Assembly: GCF_004963255.1 (NCBI RefSeq)
Contig: NZ_SUGA01000001.1
Coordinates: 62,001-126,000 of the forward strand
Length of the DNA: 64,000 nucleotides
From: Mesorhizobium sp.
GTDB taxonomy: Bacteria > Pseudomonadota > Alphaproteobacteria > Rhizobiales > Rhizobiaceae
Direction of reading: 5' to 3'
The position numbers and the translations under genes are program-made. Shown here one piece after another: positions 53,815-62,448 of this stretch (its first letter is position 1; each line of letters begins with the position of its first letter). Below the pieces are notes generated by a model. That model had not been told where the DNA came from and searched no databases. It worked only from the letters and a program-made list of their open reading frames with translations.

Positions 53815-54309
53815 ATGCTGCAAAAAAAAATCTGCATGTTGGGCGGGTTCGCCGTCGGCAAGACCAGCCTGGTGCGCAGGTTTGTCCAAAGCATCTTCTC
53901 GGAAAATTACCTGACCACGGTCGGCGTCAAGATCGACAAGAAGAGCGTCGCGTTTCCGGACAAGACCGTTGACCTGATCTTGTGGGATCTGGCCGGTGAA
54001 GACGATATCGGCTCGTTCCGCGTTAGCTATGTGCGAGGCGCGACCGGGCTCGTGCTTGTCGTCGATGGAACCCGGCCCGCTACTCTTGCCGTGGCGCTCA
54101 CGCTGCGCGAACGGTGCGAGGCCGAATTCGGCGCCATGCCGTTCATCTTGCTGTTCAACAAATCTGATCTGACCGATCGGTGGGCGATACCGGAGGGCGA
54201 GATCGACGAACTCAAGCAACGTGGATGGCAGATCTATCTGACGAGCGCGCTTTCGGGCGAACATGTCGACGATGCGTTTCGTCAGCTTGCTTCGATGGTC
54301 GCCAAGTAG
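53815..54309 (+). CDS. Ras/Rab-like small GTPase
   Basis: This 164-residue protein has a complete small-GTPase fold. The P-loop is GGFAVGKTS, switch I Thr is in YLTTVGVKI, the G3 box is WDLAGED, G4 is NKSD and G5 is TSA. At the Ras Gln61 position the residue is Glu (DLAGED in place of DxAGQE), so intrinsic hydrolysis may be slow or need a partner. No lipidation Cys at the C terminus. A run of nine A falls in codons 3-6. It sits between the OmpA-type and cyclase genes with 13- and 3-base gaps. Confidence 0.93.
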   Translation: MLQKKICMLGGFAVGKTSLVRRFVQSIFSENYLTTVGVKIDKKSVAFPDKTVDLILWDLAGEDDIGSFRVSYVRGATGLVLVVDGTRPATLAVALTLRERCEAEFGAMPFILLFNKSDLTDRWAIPEGEIDELKQRGWQIYLTSALSGEHVDDAFRQLASMVAK

Positions 54310-54312
54310 ACC

Positions 54313-55383
54313 ATGTCCAGTTTGCCGAAAGAAGTCAGAAGCTGGATATACGACTTCTTCTCCAATGGGCGCTTCGCAGCGTATCTGAAGATCGACGCCC
54401 GGCAATGCATAGAAGAAAAAGGCGGCCACCTCGACTTTTACGGGCTCTCGTCGCTTCGCATCGACGAGCCCGTTGCCGAGCAGCTTGAATTCATGGAAGG
54501 GCTGCTGCCTTGCCCCGAGCTTCCATTTCATATGCCGATGATGGAACTGCCCGGCGGGCATGTCGCGGACCTTCACTTCTTTGGCGATGGCGACTCGGTG
54601 TGGCTGGTCTTTCTCGACGCCACGCCCGAACGCGACCACCAGCAGCGGCTTCAGCAGAAGGCGTATGAAATGACGCTCCTGCAGGAGAGGGAGCGTCAAC
54701 TCAATGCGAAGCTGCAATCGACGAACGAGGCATTGAGGGAAAGCCAGGAGGGTTTGTCGCGCGAGTACCGGCGCGCCGAATCCCTGCTCCTCAACATTCT
54801 TCCGGCCTCGATCGCGGAGCGGCTGAAGGCGGACGAGCAAATTGCAGACAACCACGCGGAGGTCAGTGTGCTTTTTGCCGACATAGTCGGTTTCACGGAA
54901 AGAGCGCGGAGCGTCGGAGCCACGACGACGCTCGCTATCTTGAATTACTTCTTCAGGGCGGCGGATCTGCTCTCGGAACAGCATGGCTGCGAAAAGATCA
55001 AGACCATCGGCGATTGTGTGATGGCGGTTGCCGGCCTGCCCGTCGCGCGATCCGATCATGCGCACGCCCTTGCGAACTATGCGCTCGAGCTGCGGGAGTC
55101 GGCCAGGCGCGAACGCTTCGCAGGAGAACCGCTAAGCCTTAGAATTGGAATTCACTCAGGGCCAATCGTCGCTGGCGTCATCGGCAAAAGGCGGTTTGTC
55201 TATGACCTGTGGGGCGACACCGTCAATCTCGCCGCGCGCATTCAAAAGGCCGCGGAGCCCGATGAAATCCGTATTTCGGATGCAACCCACGAATTGCTCG
55301 GACCGGATTTTGCCTGCGACCCGCTCGGAGAAACGGAATTGCGTGGCACGGGTCGTGTGCGAATGTGGCGGCTCCGCGGCTGA
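54313..55383 (+). CDS. Class III adenylate/guanylate cyclase with N-terminal sensor and coiled coil
   Basis: This 356-residue protein has an N-terminal region of about 110 residues that resembles a small sensor domain. A coiled coil follows (QQRLQQKAYEMTLLQERERQ), then a class III cyclase catalytic domain. Both metal-binding Asp are present (SVLFADIVGFT and KTIGDCVMAV), as are the purine-site Asp and the transition-state Asn/Arg in DLWGDTVNLAARIQ. It should be active and cytoplasmic. Gene order makes it the likely output of the small GTPase; cAMP could in turn act on the MlotiK1-type channel upstream. These links are inferred. Confidence 0.9.
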   Translation: MSSLPKEVRSWIYDFFSNGRFAAYLKIDARQCIEEKGGHLDFYGLSSLRIDEPVAEQLEFMEGLLPCPELPFHMPMMELPGGHVADLHFFGDGDSVWLVFLDATPERDHQQRLQQKAYEMTLLQERERQLNAKLQSTNEALRESQEGLSREYRRAESLLLNILPASIAERLKADEQIADNHAEVSVLFADIVGFTERARSVGATTTLAILNYFFRAADLLSEQHGCEKIKTIGDCVMAVAGLPVARSDHAHALANYALELRESARRERFAGEPLSLRIGIHSGPIVAGVIGKRRFVYDLWGDTVNLAARIQKAAEPDEIRISDATHELLGPDFACDPLGETELRGTGRVRMWRLRG

Positions 55384-55418
55384 TTTGCCGTGCTTCGAGG
55401 GCGCAATCCAAATCGCTT

Positions 55419-56864
55419 CTATCCCCGCATAATGCGATAGACGGTAGCATCACCTTCCACGCCTCGAAGAGGCGCGTCAAAGGCCACGACATGATGGCCG
55501 GCGAGCATGTCGCTGACCCCCGGCGCGGAATGGAGGGCCTCGGAAATGCAGACCTGTCCGGCTTCCGCCAAGGACTGCACGCGCGCGGCCACATTCACGG
55601 TCTGGCCGAAATAGTCGAGGTTGTCGTTGAGCGTCACGGCGATCGACGGTCCACAATGGGCACCGATTTTGAGGATGATCCCCGGCCCGTCATGGTCGCT
55701 GTTGAAACGATCGATTTCTTCAAAGATGTGGAGTGCAGCCGAAATCGCATCCGACGGCTGCGAAAACGCAGCCATCACCGCATCCCCAATCGTCTTGACC
55801 ACCGCTCCGGAATGTTGCTGAACCGCCGCGTTGACCAGAGCAAAATGCTCGCGGACCAATGCATAGGCATTGAGGTCACCCAGGCGCTCATACATGGCGG
55901 TCGAACCCTTGAGGTCGGTGAACAGGAAGGTGATCTGCCGGATGCCGAGCCCCTCCTTCTCGTCGACACGTTCGGATCGGAAGAGCTGGCGGAAGGTTTG
56001 CCGCGCAAGCAGCGCTCCGCCGGAGACATAAGGGTCGAAATCGAGCGCCGGCTTGGTGGTCAGCGCGACAAGCTCGGGCGGCCAGTTGATGGCAAGCAAT
56101 GAACCTCGCACCGGCCCCCTGTTTGTCACCTCAATGACAATCGGACCAGGCGGCACGGCGGGCAACGCCGGCAAGAAGCGTTTGCCGTCATAATCGATCT
56201 TCAGAAGCGTCGGCGCCAACACCGGATCGCCTGATATCGGCACAGCGAATGCGGCTTGCGTCTGCACGTTGACACCCGCAAGGGCGCCCGCTCCCAGGTC
56301 GGCGCGGAGCACTGTGGTGGAGCCTGGCGGCAGAAACGTCATGCCCCGAACGAAGCCGCGCAGAACGTCAACAAAGCGAACGTCTTGCCCGGGTAATCGC
56401 CCGTCATGTCCGAAGTGCAGATTCCAGTGAAAATCCTCGACAGGCAGCGTCTCGGGATCATGGTGCGGCAGGCGCCGCAGCTTCGGCGATATCGAGAAGG
56501 TGACCTCGATGAAATCGTCGAGGTCGGTGTCGCCCGACACGTCGCACAGGCCACAGACGTAGTGGGTCTTCAGCGTGCGCAGGGCGCCGAAGCTGTCGAG
56601 CACCATGCCGGACTGGGGACAGAGCACATCCCAGCTCATGTCGAATAGCCCACAGCGGGCGGCGTGAAGGAAGAGGTCGATCGCTTCAGGCTCGGCGATT
56701 GCGCGGTCGCGAGCAAAGGCCAGGGGATTGACACGATAGAGCGAGTGGTCGTCGGCGCTCCTGATCAGCGTCTCGAATTTCGAGATGACGCGCGGGCTCC
56801 AGGCGCGCGCCTGCTCCACCTTGGTCATCTTGCTTTCGAGAAGACGATCGTCGACTACCGTCAC
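55419..56864 (-). CDS. Class III adenylate cyclase with DUF5939-type N-terminal domain
   Basis: This 481-residue protein has an N-terminal half with a possible metal-binding pair of Cys motifs (VLCPQSG and YVCGLCDV) and beta-rich segments. The C-terminal cyclase domain carries FLFTDLKGSTAMYERL, VKTIGDAVMAAFSQP and YFGQTVNVAARVQS, so all catalytic residues are present. The start is GTG at 56864 with GAGGAT upstream; 56828 is an alternative. It converges on the GTPase-linked cyclase with a 35-base gap. Two different cyclases side by side suggest separate inputs to one cAMP pool. Confidence 0.9.
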   Translation of the reverse strand: MTVVDDRLLESKMTKVEQARAWSPRVISKFETLIRSADDHSLYRVNPLAFARDRAIAEPEAIDLFLHAARCGLFDMSWDVLCPQSGMVLDSFGALRTLKTHYVCGLCDVSGDTDLDDFIEVTFSISPKLRRLPHHDPETLPVEDFHWNLHFGHDGRLPGQDVRFVDVLRGFVRGMTFLPPGSTTVLRADLGAGALAGVNVQTQAAFAVPISGDPVLAPTLLKIDYDGKRFLPALPAVPPGPIVIEVTNRGPVRGSLLAINWPPELVALTTKPALDFDPYVSGGALLARQTFRQLFRSERVDEKEGLGIRQITFLFTDLKGSTAMYERLGDLNAYALVREHFALVNAAVQQHSGAVVKTIGDAVMAAFSQPSDAISAALHIFEEIDRFNSDHDGPGIILKIGAHCGPSIAVTLNDNLDYFGQTVNVAARVQSLAEAGQVCISEALHSAPGVSDMLAGHHVVAFDAPLRGVEGDATVYRIMRG

Positions 56865-57013
56865 GCCCGATCCTCAGCCTTGCCTCGCGACAGCCTACTA
56901 AAAAACCAGCGCGATGCGAATGGGTTGACTTCCTTGGTTGTACGACAGTCGGCCTGGATCAGCATGACGTTTCGTCGAACCGCCGGCCTGATCTATCTCC
57001 TGGTGGAGCTTTC

Positions 57014-59236
57014 CTACTCCGTTGTGCTGGCTTTTTTCCTGCGCCGGCTGGTGTGCGACTGCGCGACTGCCAGTTTCAACTCGGGTGTAATCTCGACAGG
57101 CGCATTCTCTGCCCCATGCGGGCTCTGCAGCCCCTCGACGTGAACGGTCGGGAATGGCAGTTCGATGCCCTGCTCCTTGAAGACCTGGCGGACGCGTACA
57201 TAGAATTTGCGTTTCATGCCGAAGGCGCCTCCCGGTCTGGTTGTGACCTTGACCCTCAACACGATACCGTACTCGCCGAATTCCTGTACGCCCTGCATCT
57301 TGATCGGTGAAAGCACCCAGGGTTTGAATTCGGGATCCTCCGCCAGTTCTAGGCCTATTCGCTTGATCAGCTTGCGAGCGAAGTCGATGTCGGTGTCATA
57401 GCCGACGGTGATGTTGAATTTGTCGGTAACCCAGTCACGGCTCTGGTTCTGGACTGCCCCGAGTTCACCGAAAGGTATAGTGAACAGCGAGCCACGATGG
57501 TGGCGCAGCTTCACCGAGCGCAACGAAAAGCTCTCCACCGTTCCCACATAACGGCCGGCTGTAATGTATTCGCCGACACGAAACGCATCATCGAGCAGAA
57601 AAAACACGCCGGAAATGACGTCCTTGACCAGGGTCTGCGCCCCAAATCCCACAGCAACACCAACGACGCCAGCGCCGGCGATCAGCGGGCCGATCTGAAT
57701 ACCCACCGAGGCGAGCATCATCAGCACCGCCATGACGACGATCACCGCGAGCAGAATGTTTTGGATGATCGGCAAGAGCGTGTGCAGCCGCGCCTGCTGC
57801 GGATCGACGACCGGCATCTCCTCGTCGCTGATCTCCGCGTGCTGCGTGTCAATGCCCAGCTTTCTCTCGATCAAGGCTTTGATGATCGACCAGCCGAAAT
57901 CGGCGGCAAGGGCAATGACCACGACATTGATCAAGCCGCGCAATATGAGCGTGGTCGTCGTGTTGCTGTCCTGCATCGACTGCATGTCCAGACCCCAGGC
58001 ACGCGCAAGAAGGTAAGCCGCCGCCAGGATCAAGATCATCCGGACTGCGCGATCGATGACAGCGATCGTCACCGCAGGGATCGTAGGCCGGCCAGACTCT
58101 TCCGAACCCGGCCGCAGGACGAAATTGACCCCGCGCTGCGTCAGCACTATTGCGAAAGGCAGGAAGAATGCGGCGAAGGTAAACCAGAACAATATGGGAA
58201 GGCCTGCGATGCGCAGCAGGAACAGGCCGACGAAGTAAGCAGTCAAAGACCATGTCGCTGCGGTGTGACCGTGCCCATCGTTCCGCTGTGTTCTTGGCCT
58301 ACGCCAAACGGCAATCAGAAAGAGCAGCAGCAGTACGAAATCGGCACCTACCGACAGCACCAACATTCCGTCCTGATCGATGCCGAGACCCGGCAAGAGG
58401 ATGAACGCGGCGGCGAAGAAGGCGAAGACGCCGAAGATCCTGGGTACCCAATAGAACCAATGGTCGGCCGTTTCGTTGGTAACCGGCAAAGCACGAACCT
58501 CGACGGCGTTCTCGACCTGCATGAAGGAGGGGACGAGCAGGGCTGCGAGGTACATGCGCACCGCCGCTGTGGCGACCGCAGCCATCAGAAAGGTCAGCAC
58601 GATCTCGCGGATAAGCATTGGCCAGTCGAACAAGATGAACGCGCCGGCGCTGCCCAGCGCGAACGAGACGATCAGCAGGCTGGAGTAAAGCGTGCGGCCA
58701 CCAATCTTCCTGGCCCGCCCAATGGGCGTATCTTTCGATTGTGCAATGATCCAAAGACGAAACGGACGGGTGAGCTTGTACGTTGCCCAAGTGAGCGCCA
58801 GGCCGGCAGCGATAAAAATCGCGACCAGAAAAAGCACGCCGGCGGGCCTCTTGCCGGACATATCCTCCATGGTCTCGGTCCGAATGCGCGCGAACTGGCC
58901 TGGCAGCGAGGGCAAGGTCCGCACGATTCTTTCGATATGATGCTTGATCCGATCGAGCATCGAGGATGCCATCGTATTCATCCGGCCTGGCGCGGCCGCG
59001 GCGTCGGACGATGCGCCGGCCGGTGAAGCTCCTGCCGCGGCAGGGGCTGCCGTTGAACCGGCATCCTGCTTTCGTTGTTCGGCCACCCAGGCCTTCACTG
59101 ATGGATCGTCGAGAAGATCGAACAGTTGTTTGACCTTTTCAGGCGGGACGGTCGCCGGCGCCTGCGCCTGTGCCGGACCAGCCAACAAGAGGGCGACCAC
59201 CGCAAAGACGAGCGGACGGGCAATCATGACCAACAT
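57014..59236 (-). CDS. Large MscS-type mechanosensitive channel
   Basis: This protein of about 740 residues has a signal peptide (MLVMIARPLVFAVVALLLAG to AQAQA) and a periplasmic Ala-rich segment. About ten membrane helices follow, then the MscS core: pore helix with LIAGAGVVGVAVGFGAQTLV, DVISGVFFLLDDAFRVGEYI, and the cytoplasmic vestibule with SLRSVKLRHHRGSLFTIPFG. The ATG at 59236 gives the leader; the frame opens at 59311. It releases solutes on osmotic downshock. No operon partner is visible. Confidence 0.9.
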   Translation of the reverse strand: MLVMIARPLVFAVVALLLAGPAQAQAPATVPPEKVKQLFDLLDDPSVKAWVAEQRKQDAGSTAAPAAAGASPAGASSDAAAAPGRMNTMASSMLDRIKHHIERIVRTLPSLPGQFARIRTETMEDMSGKRPAGVLFLVAIFIAAGLALTWATYKLTRPFRLWIIAQSKDTPIGRARKIGGRTLYSSLLIVSFALGSAGAFILFDWPMLIREIVLTFLMAAVATAAVRMYLAALLVPSFMQVENAVEVRALPVTNETADHWFYWVPRIFGVFAFFAAAFILLPGLGIDQDGMLVLSVGADFVLLLLFLIAVWRRPRTQRNDGHGHTAATWSLTAYFVGLFLLRIAGLPILFWFTFAAFFLPFAIVLTQRGVNFVLRPGSEESGRPTIPAVTIAVIDRAVRMILILAAAYLLARAWGLDMQSMQDSNTTTTLILRGLINVVVIALAADFGWSIIKALIERKLGIDTQHAEISDEEMPVVDPQQARLHTLLPIIQNILLAVIVVMAVLMMLASVGIQIGPLIAGAGVVGVAVGFGAQTLVKDVISGVFFLLDDAFRVGEYITAGRYVGTVESFSLRSVKLRHHRGSLFTIPFGELGAVQNQSRDWVTDKFNITVGYDTDIDFARKLIKRIGLELAEDPEFKPWVLSPIKMQGVQEFGEYGIVLRVKVTTRPGGAFGMKRKFYVRVRQVFKEQGIELPFPTVHVEGLQSPHGAENAPVEITPELKLAVAQSHTSRRRKKASTTE

Positions 59237-59499
59237 CGCCGTCAAATCTCCGAGACGTCTTGCCAGGTGCGCTGGTTTCCTGTCTCCCAATCGTCGAATC
59301 ATGAGTGGCATCGTGCTGCAACCTTCCGGTCAAATCGGTAAGCAAGGACATCTACGTCCATCACTGCCCTACCTTGAAGAAACCGACATTGCGGTGCAAG
59401 ACGTCGCCGTCCCAGGGCGCGCGATCGAAGCGCCTCTCAAAGCTTCCCGCCCTATTGGATGTGATCCACAATGTTCAAAGGGATGAGGTTCGCTCCCAC

Positions 59500-59823
59500 T
59501 CAATTTACGTGGACGACGACGTAGCGTCCGCCATAGGGTTGATAATATGTGCTGCCGCAGTGCCAAAGCACGGTGCCGTTGATGGAAGTCTTCACGCAGG
59601 CCGCCGGGAGCCTGGCCACGTAAATGGTCGAGCGGCGGATCGTTCGGCGCGTGGTGCGCCTCGCGACGCCTGCGACGCTGCCAGGCGTGAGCGGATGGCC
59701 AACTCGCGCCTGCGCGTCGCTGACAAAGGGGCCGAACGGGCCAACCGTGTCCACCAGCCCAGCAAACATCAGGGCGGCCACGATTCCGGCAGCGCCGGTC
59801 AACCTCGAGCTAGGTCTCATCAT
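59500..59823 (-). CDS. Small secreted protein of unknown function
   Basis: This 107-residue protein has a signal peptide (LTGAAGIVAALMFAGLV), a basic middle (RRTTRRTIRRSTIYVARLP) and a C-terminal beta-like part with two Cys (ACVKTSINGTVLWHCGSTYYQPYGG). GGGAGG lies 7 bases before the ATG at 59823. The two Cys may bond in the periplasm. No family is recognised with confidence. Confidence 0.7.
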   Translation of the reverse strand: MMRPSSRLTGAAGIVAALMFAGLVDTVGPFGPFVSDAQARVGHPLTPGSVAGVARRTTRRTIRRSTIYVARLPAACVKTSINGTVLWHCGSTYYQPYGGRYVVVHVN

Positions 59824-60011
59824 TCTTGATCCTCCCAAGAGCTCACCGCTCCGTGCGTTTTTGTTTCCGGCCTACGCAGCCTCCGCTGCCGACCCTACGG
59901 CCAGCATTTTAGAATATACTAATTCTCTATTTCGGCTTCTATCCGGATTGCGCAAATTCCATCGAACCGCTTGCATGGGGACCAGCATTTCTCGGCGCAG
60001 GTTGCGCCCAG

Positions 60012-60986
60012 TCACGATCTTCCGGCGCGCTGCAGTGTTTCGTAGGGAGATTCACCGAAGAAGAGTCGATAATTCGCGGCGAAGCGGCCCAGATGGGTGA
60101 TCCCCACATCCATAGCGACTGCGGTAACGCTCAAGCCGTCAGCACGTGCCGTGGTAAGGAGCCGTCTGGCTTCGTTGAGGCGGAGCGCTCTGATGAATTC
60201 GAGCGGGGTCACAGCGAACGTAGTGCGGAAGGCGTACTCCAGCTGTCGACGGCTGACGCCGATTTCCTTGCACAGTCGAACGATGCGTATGTCTTCCTGG
60301 ATATGAGTGCGAATGAAATCCTCGGCCGCCGACGCTTGTCTCAAATGACGACTCGTGGAACCGGTTGTCCCGGTCTCACGATTGTCTGCGCCCGCGAAGG
60401 CGTCAGCCACCATCCCTAGATATTCCACGAACGCACCTGGAGGCTGCTCCGGCAGAACGGAGTCACTTGCAATTGCCCCGAGGTGGTCCGCCATCGACTT
60501 CATCAGGCGTCGGATTCTTTGCGCTTCGTGGGCGGGGAGCCGTACTGCCGAGGGGCGATCGCTGATCTGTTCGAGGACCGTTCCCGCGGCAACCGACTGG
60601 ATTTCCATCCAGGTTGCGGTCGGAACAATGGCGACAACGTAAGTGAGGCCAGGCCGGACCGTTGCAGTCACGGTCGTGCCGGCAGGGATCGCGAGGATCA
60701 AGTCGTCTTCAAGCGGGATCCCGCATATCGCCGACCCACAGGCCCGCTCGATGGCCACCAACGCCACGGAGCCTGAATCGAAACCGCCATTGGCGCGGAA
60801 GGCGCAATTGAATTCTGGCAGGTCGAGCGCCCACTTGCCGGGAGACTGGATTTGCCGGATGCGGGAGGGAACGTAGCCGGGCGAAAGCCTGTCTATTTTC
60901 ACCGGCAGACCAGAGGCGGCGCTGGTGAGGTCGTCAGGGCCAAGTTGCACATCCCTGTACGAAGGCGATGATGGCCAGGCAGTCAA
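60012..60986 (-). CDS. AraC/XylS-family transcriptional regulator
   Basis: This protein of about 324 residues has a C-terminal double helix-turn-helix (IRIVRLCKEIGVSRRQLEYAFRTTF and ARADGLSVTAVAMDVGITHLGRFAANYRLFFGESP). Its N-terminal half is cupin-like and probably binds an effector. I chose a TTG start at 60986 because AAAGGACG lies just upstream. The longer frame to GTG 61070 uses atypical codons and covers a promoter motif. It is divergent from the beta-barrel gene. Confidence 0.88.
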   Translation of the reverse strand: MTAWPSSPSYRDVQLGPDDLTSAASGLPVKIDRLSPGYVPSRIRQIQSPGKWALDLPEFNCAFRANGGFDSGSVALVAIERACGSAICGIPLEDDLILAIPAGTTVTATVRPGLTYVVAIVPTATWMEIQSVAAGTVLEQISDRPSAVRLPAHEAQRIRRLMKSMADHLGAIASDSVLPEQPPGAFVEYLGMVADAFAGADNRETGTTGSTSRHLRQASAAEDFIRTHIQEDIRIVRLCKEIGVSRRQLEYAFRTTFAVTPLEFIRALRLNEARRLLTTARADGLSVTAVAMDVGITHLGRFAANYRLFFGESPYETLQRAGRS

Positions 60987-60995
60987 GGCACGTCC

Positions 60996-61102
60996 TTTTG
61001 CGCAAACTGGATAGCAGGACGATTGTATTAGATATAGCTTAAGCACAAATTGCGCGAGATCAATTGGCACTTAGGTCGCCGACCAACGGCCTAGTGGGGA
61101 TA
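60996..61102. promoter_or_regulatory. Duplicated promoter module, copy 1 (AraC/beta-barrel)
   Basis: TTTTGCGCAAACTGGATAGC (60996-61015) contains a TGCG-N6-GGATA half site like the XylS-type consensus TGCA-N6-GGNTA. Shared downstream blocks are GCGCGAGATCAA and CGCCGACCAACGGCCTAGTG. The same order recurs at 62177-62284. The regulator encoded at 60012 probably binds both. Confidence 0.65.
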
Positions 61103-61207
61103 GGCCGTGTGGCCAAGTTGACGGAGCGCAAAGCGAGGGTTCATCCAATATGGAAGAGTAGTCTCTGCTTGGGATAGTCGGGCAGCAAAAACGACAAATG
61201 GGGGACG

Positions 61208-62002
61208 ATGATGAAGAAATTTCGTTTGGCCGCCCTGGCAACGGCCGGGGCATTGGTACTTAGTGTGGCCAATGCCTTTGCAGCAGACATCGCCAAGCCA
61301 CAGGACGACGGTTGGACCTTTACTGTCGCGCCGTATCTGTGGGCATCTGGAATCAAGGGCGAAAGCGGCCTCTTTGGATTCCCGCCTCAGGACGTCGATG
61401 TGAGCTTCAGCGACGTGCTGCACCACCTCAAATTCGGCTTTATGGGGCTCACGGAAGCTCGCAATGGGCCTTTCACCATCAGCACGGACATTGTGTACGC
61501 CAAGCTCGACGCCAACATCGGCACCCCCAGAGGAATCCTCGCCTCCAACATCGATGCGACGGTGAGCACGTTCATGGGCACCGCGCTCGGTGGTTACAGC
61601 GTCTACTATCAGGATGGGACGAATTTCGATCTTGTCGCCGGAGCCCGTCTCTGGTCGGTCGACAACAGTTTCGACTTCCACGGCGGTGCGCTGGACGGCC
61701 GCTCGGCGAGCGACGGTGATACATGGGTCGATCCGGTGATCGGCGCCAAGTTCAAGGCTGATGTCGGCAATGGATTCTACCTCGCCGGCTGGGGCCTCGT
61801 CGGTGGCTTCGGCGCCGGATCCAAATCGATGTGGGACGTGATGGGCGGCGCCGGGTATCAGTTCAACGACAAGATGTCGATGTTCGTCGGCTATCGGGCC
61901 GTACACGACAATTACAACCACGACGGCTTCGTGAACAAACTCACCCAGCAGGGTCCATTGCTGGGGTTCACCTATCAATTCTCGCCAGCCCATCCGGGAT
62001 AA
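61208..62002 (+). CDS. Outer-membrane beta-barrel protein
   Basis: This 264-residue protein has a signal peptide (LAALATAGALVLSVANAFAA). The rest alternates hydrophobic and polar residues in amphipathic strands: WTFTVAPYLWASGIKGE, GPFTISTDIVYAKLDANIG, FDLVAGARLWSVDNSFDF, and FVGYRAVHDNY. It ends in FTYQFSPAHPG. It is likely a small barrel in the outer membrane. Position behind module 1 and before the sulfatase suggests uptake or sensing of a sulfated compound; this is inferred. Confidence 0.82.
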   Translation: MMKKFRLAALATAGALVLSVANAFAADIAKPQDDGWTFTVAPYLWASGIKGESGLFGFPPQDVDVSFSDVLHHLKFGFMGLTEARNGPFTISTDIVYAKLDANIGTPRGILASNIDATVSTFMGTALGGYSVYYQDGTNFDLVAGARLWSVDNSFDFHGGALDGRSASDGDTWVDPVIGAKFKADVGNGFYLAGWGLVGGFGAGSKSMWDVMGGAGYQFNDKMSMFVGYRAVHDNYNHDGFVNKLTQQGPLLGFTYQFSPAHPG

Positions 62003-62176
62003 TAGCGGATTGACATGAAGTGGCTGGTTCCCGGCGGCGCTTGCGACTGCCGAGAGTGAGGAACTGCGCCGTCGAATACCTTTTTGGCCGCATCCGGAAC
62101 GTTGAAACCGCCTGGCAGGCTCATCCCCCTGGGCGGCGCTCCCTATTGCCGGCGATGCTGGCCCGGATGTCAAAAC

Positions 62177-62284
62177 TTTGCGCAAAGTGGATAGCGGCAC
62201 GGTTGTACTAGGAATAACCTGGAATCCGAATAGCGCGAGATCAAACAGCGCAGGAATATCGCCGACGAACGGCGAGTGGGGATC
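62177..62284. promoter_or_regulatory. Duplicated promoter module, copy 2 (sulfatase)
   Basis: TTTGCGCAAAGTGGATAGC (62177-62195) matches copy 1 in 17 or more positions. It is followed by GCGCGAGATCAAA and CGCCGACGAACGGCGAGTG in the same order. It lies in the 446-base gap before the sulfatase gene, which otherwise holds no gene I can support. Confidence 0.65.
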
Positions 62285-62448
62285 ATGGGCTGGCTGAACC
62301 ACTTCAGAGATGTGCACACAGGGCATCTGGTGCCCCTGAAGCAATCCTCTGTTGTGTAGCCGGCGACTGCTTTGCGGGAGCGTCAAGAAAATTAGATGCA
62401 AATCGGGTTTGAGTGCAGCGGCGTGAATTAGCAGAGCAGGGGCGTAAG

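Noticed and set aside
53782..55065. 427-codon minus-strand frame over the GTPase and cyclase genes
   Set aside because: Antisense shadow; the plus-strand products have complete catalytic motifs.
57497..59026. 509-codon plus-strand frame over the MscS gene
   Set aside because: His/Gln/Asp-rich antisense shadow of a membrane protein with clear helices and MscS core.
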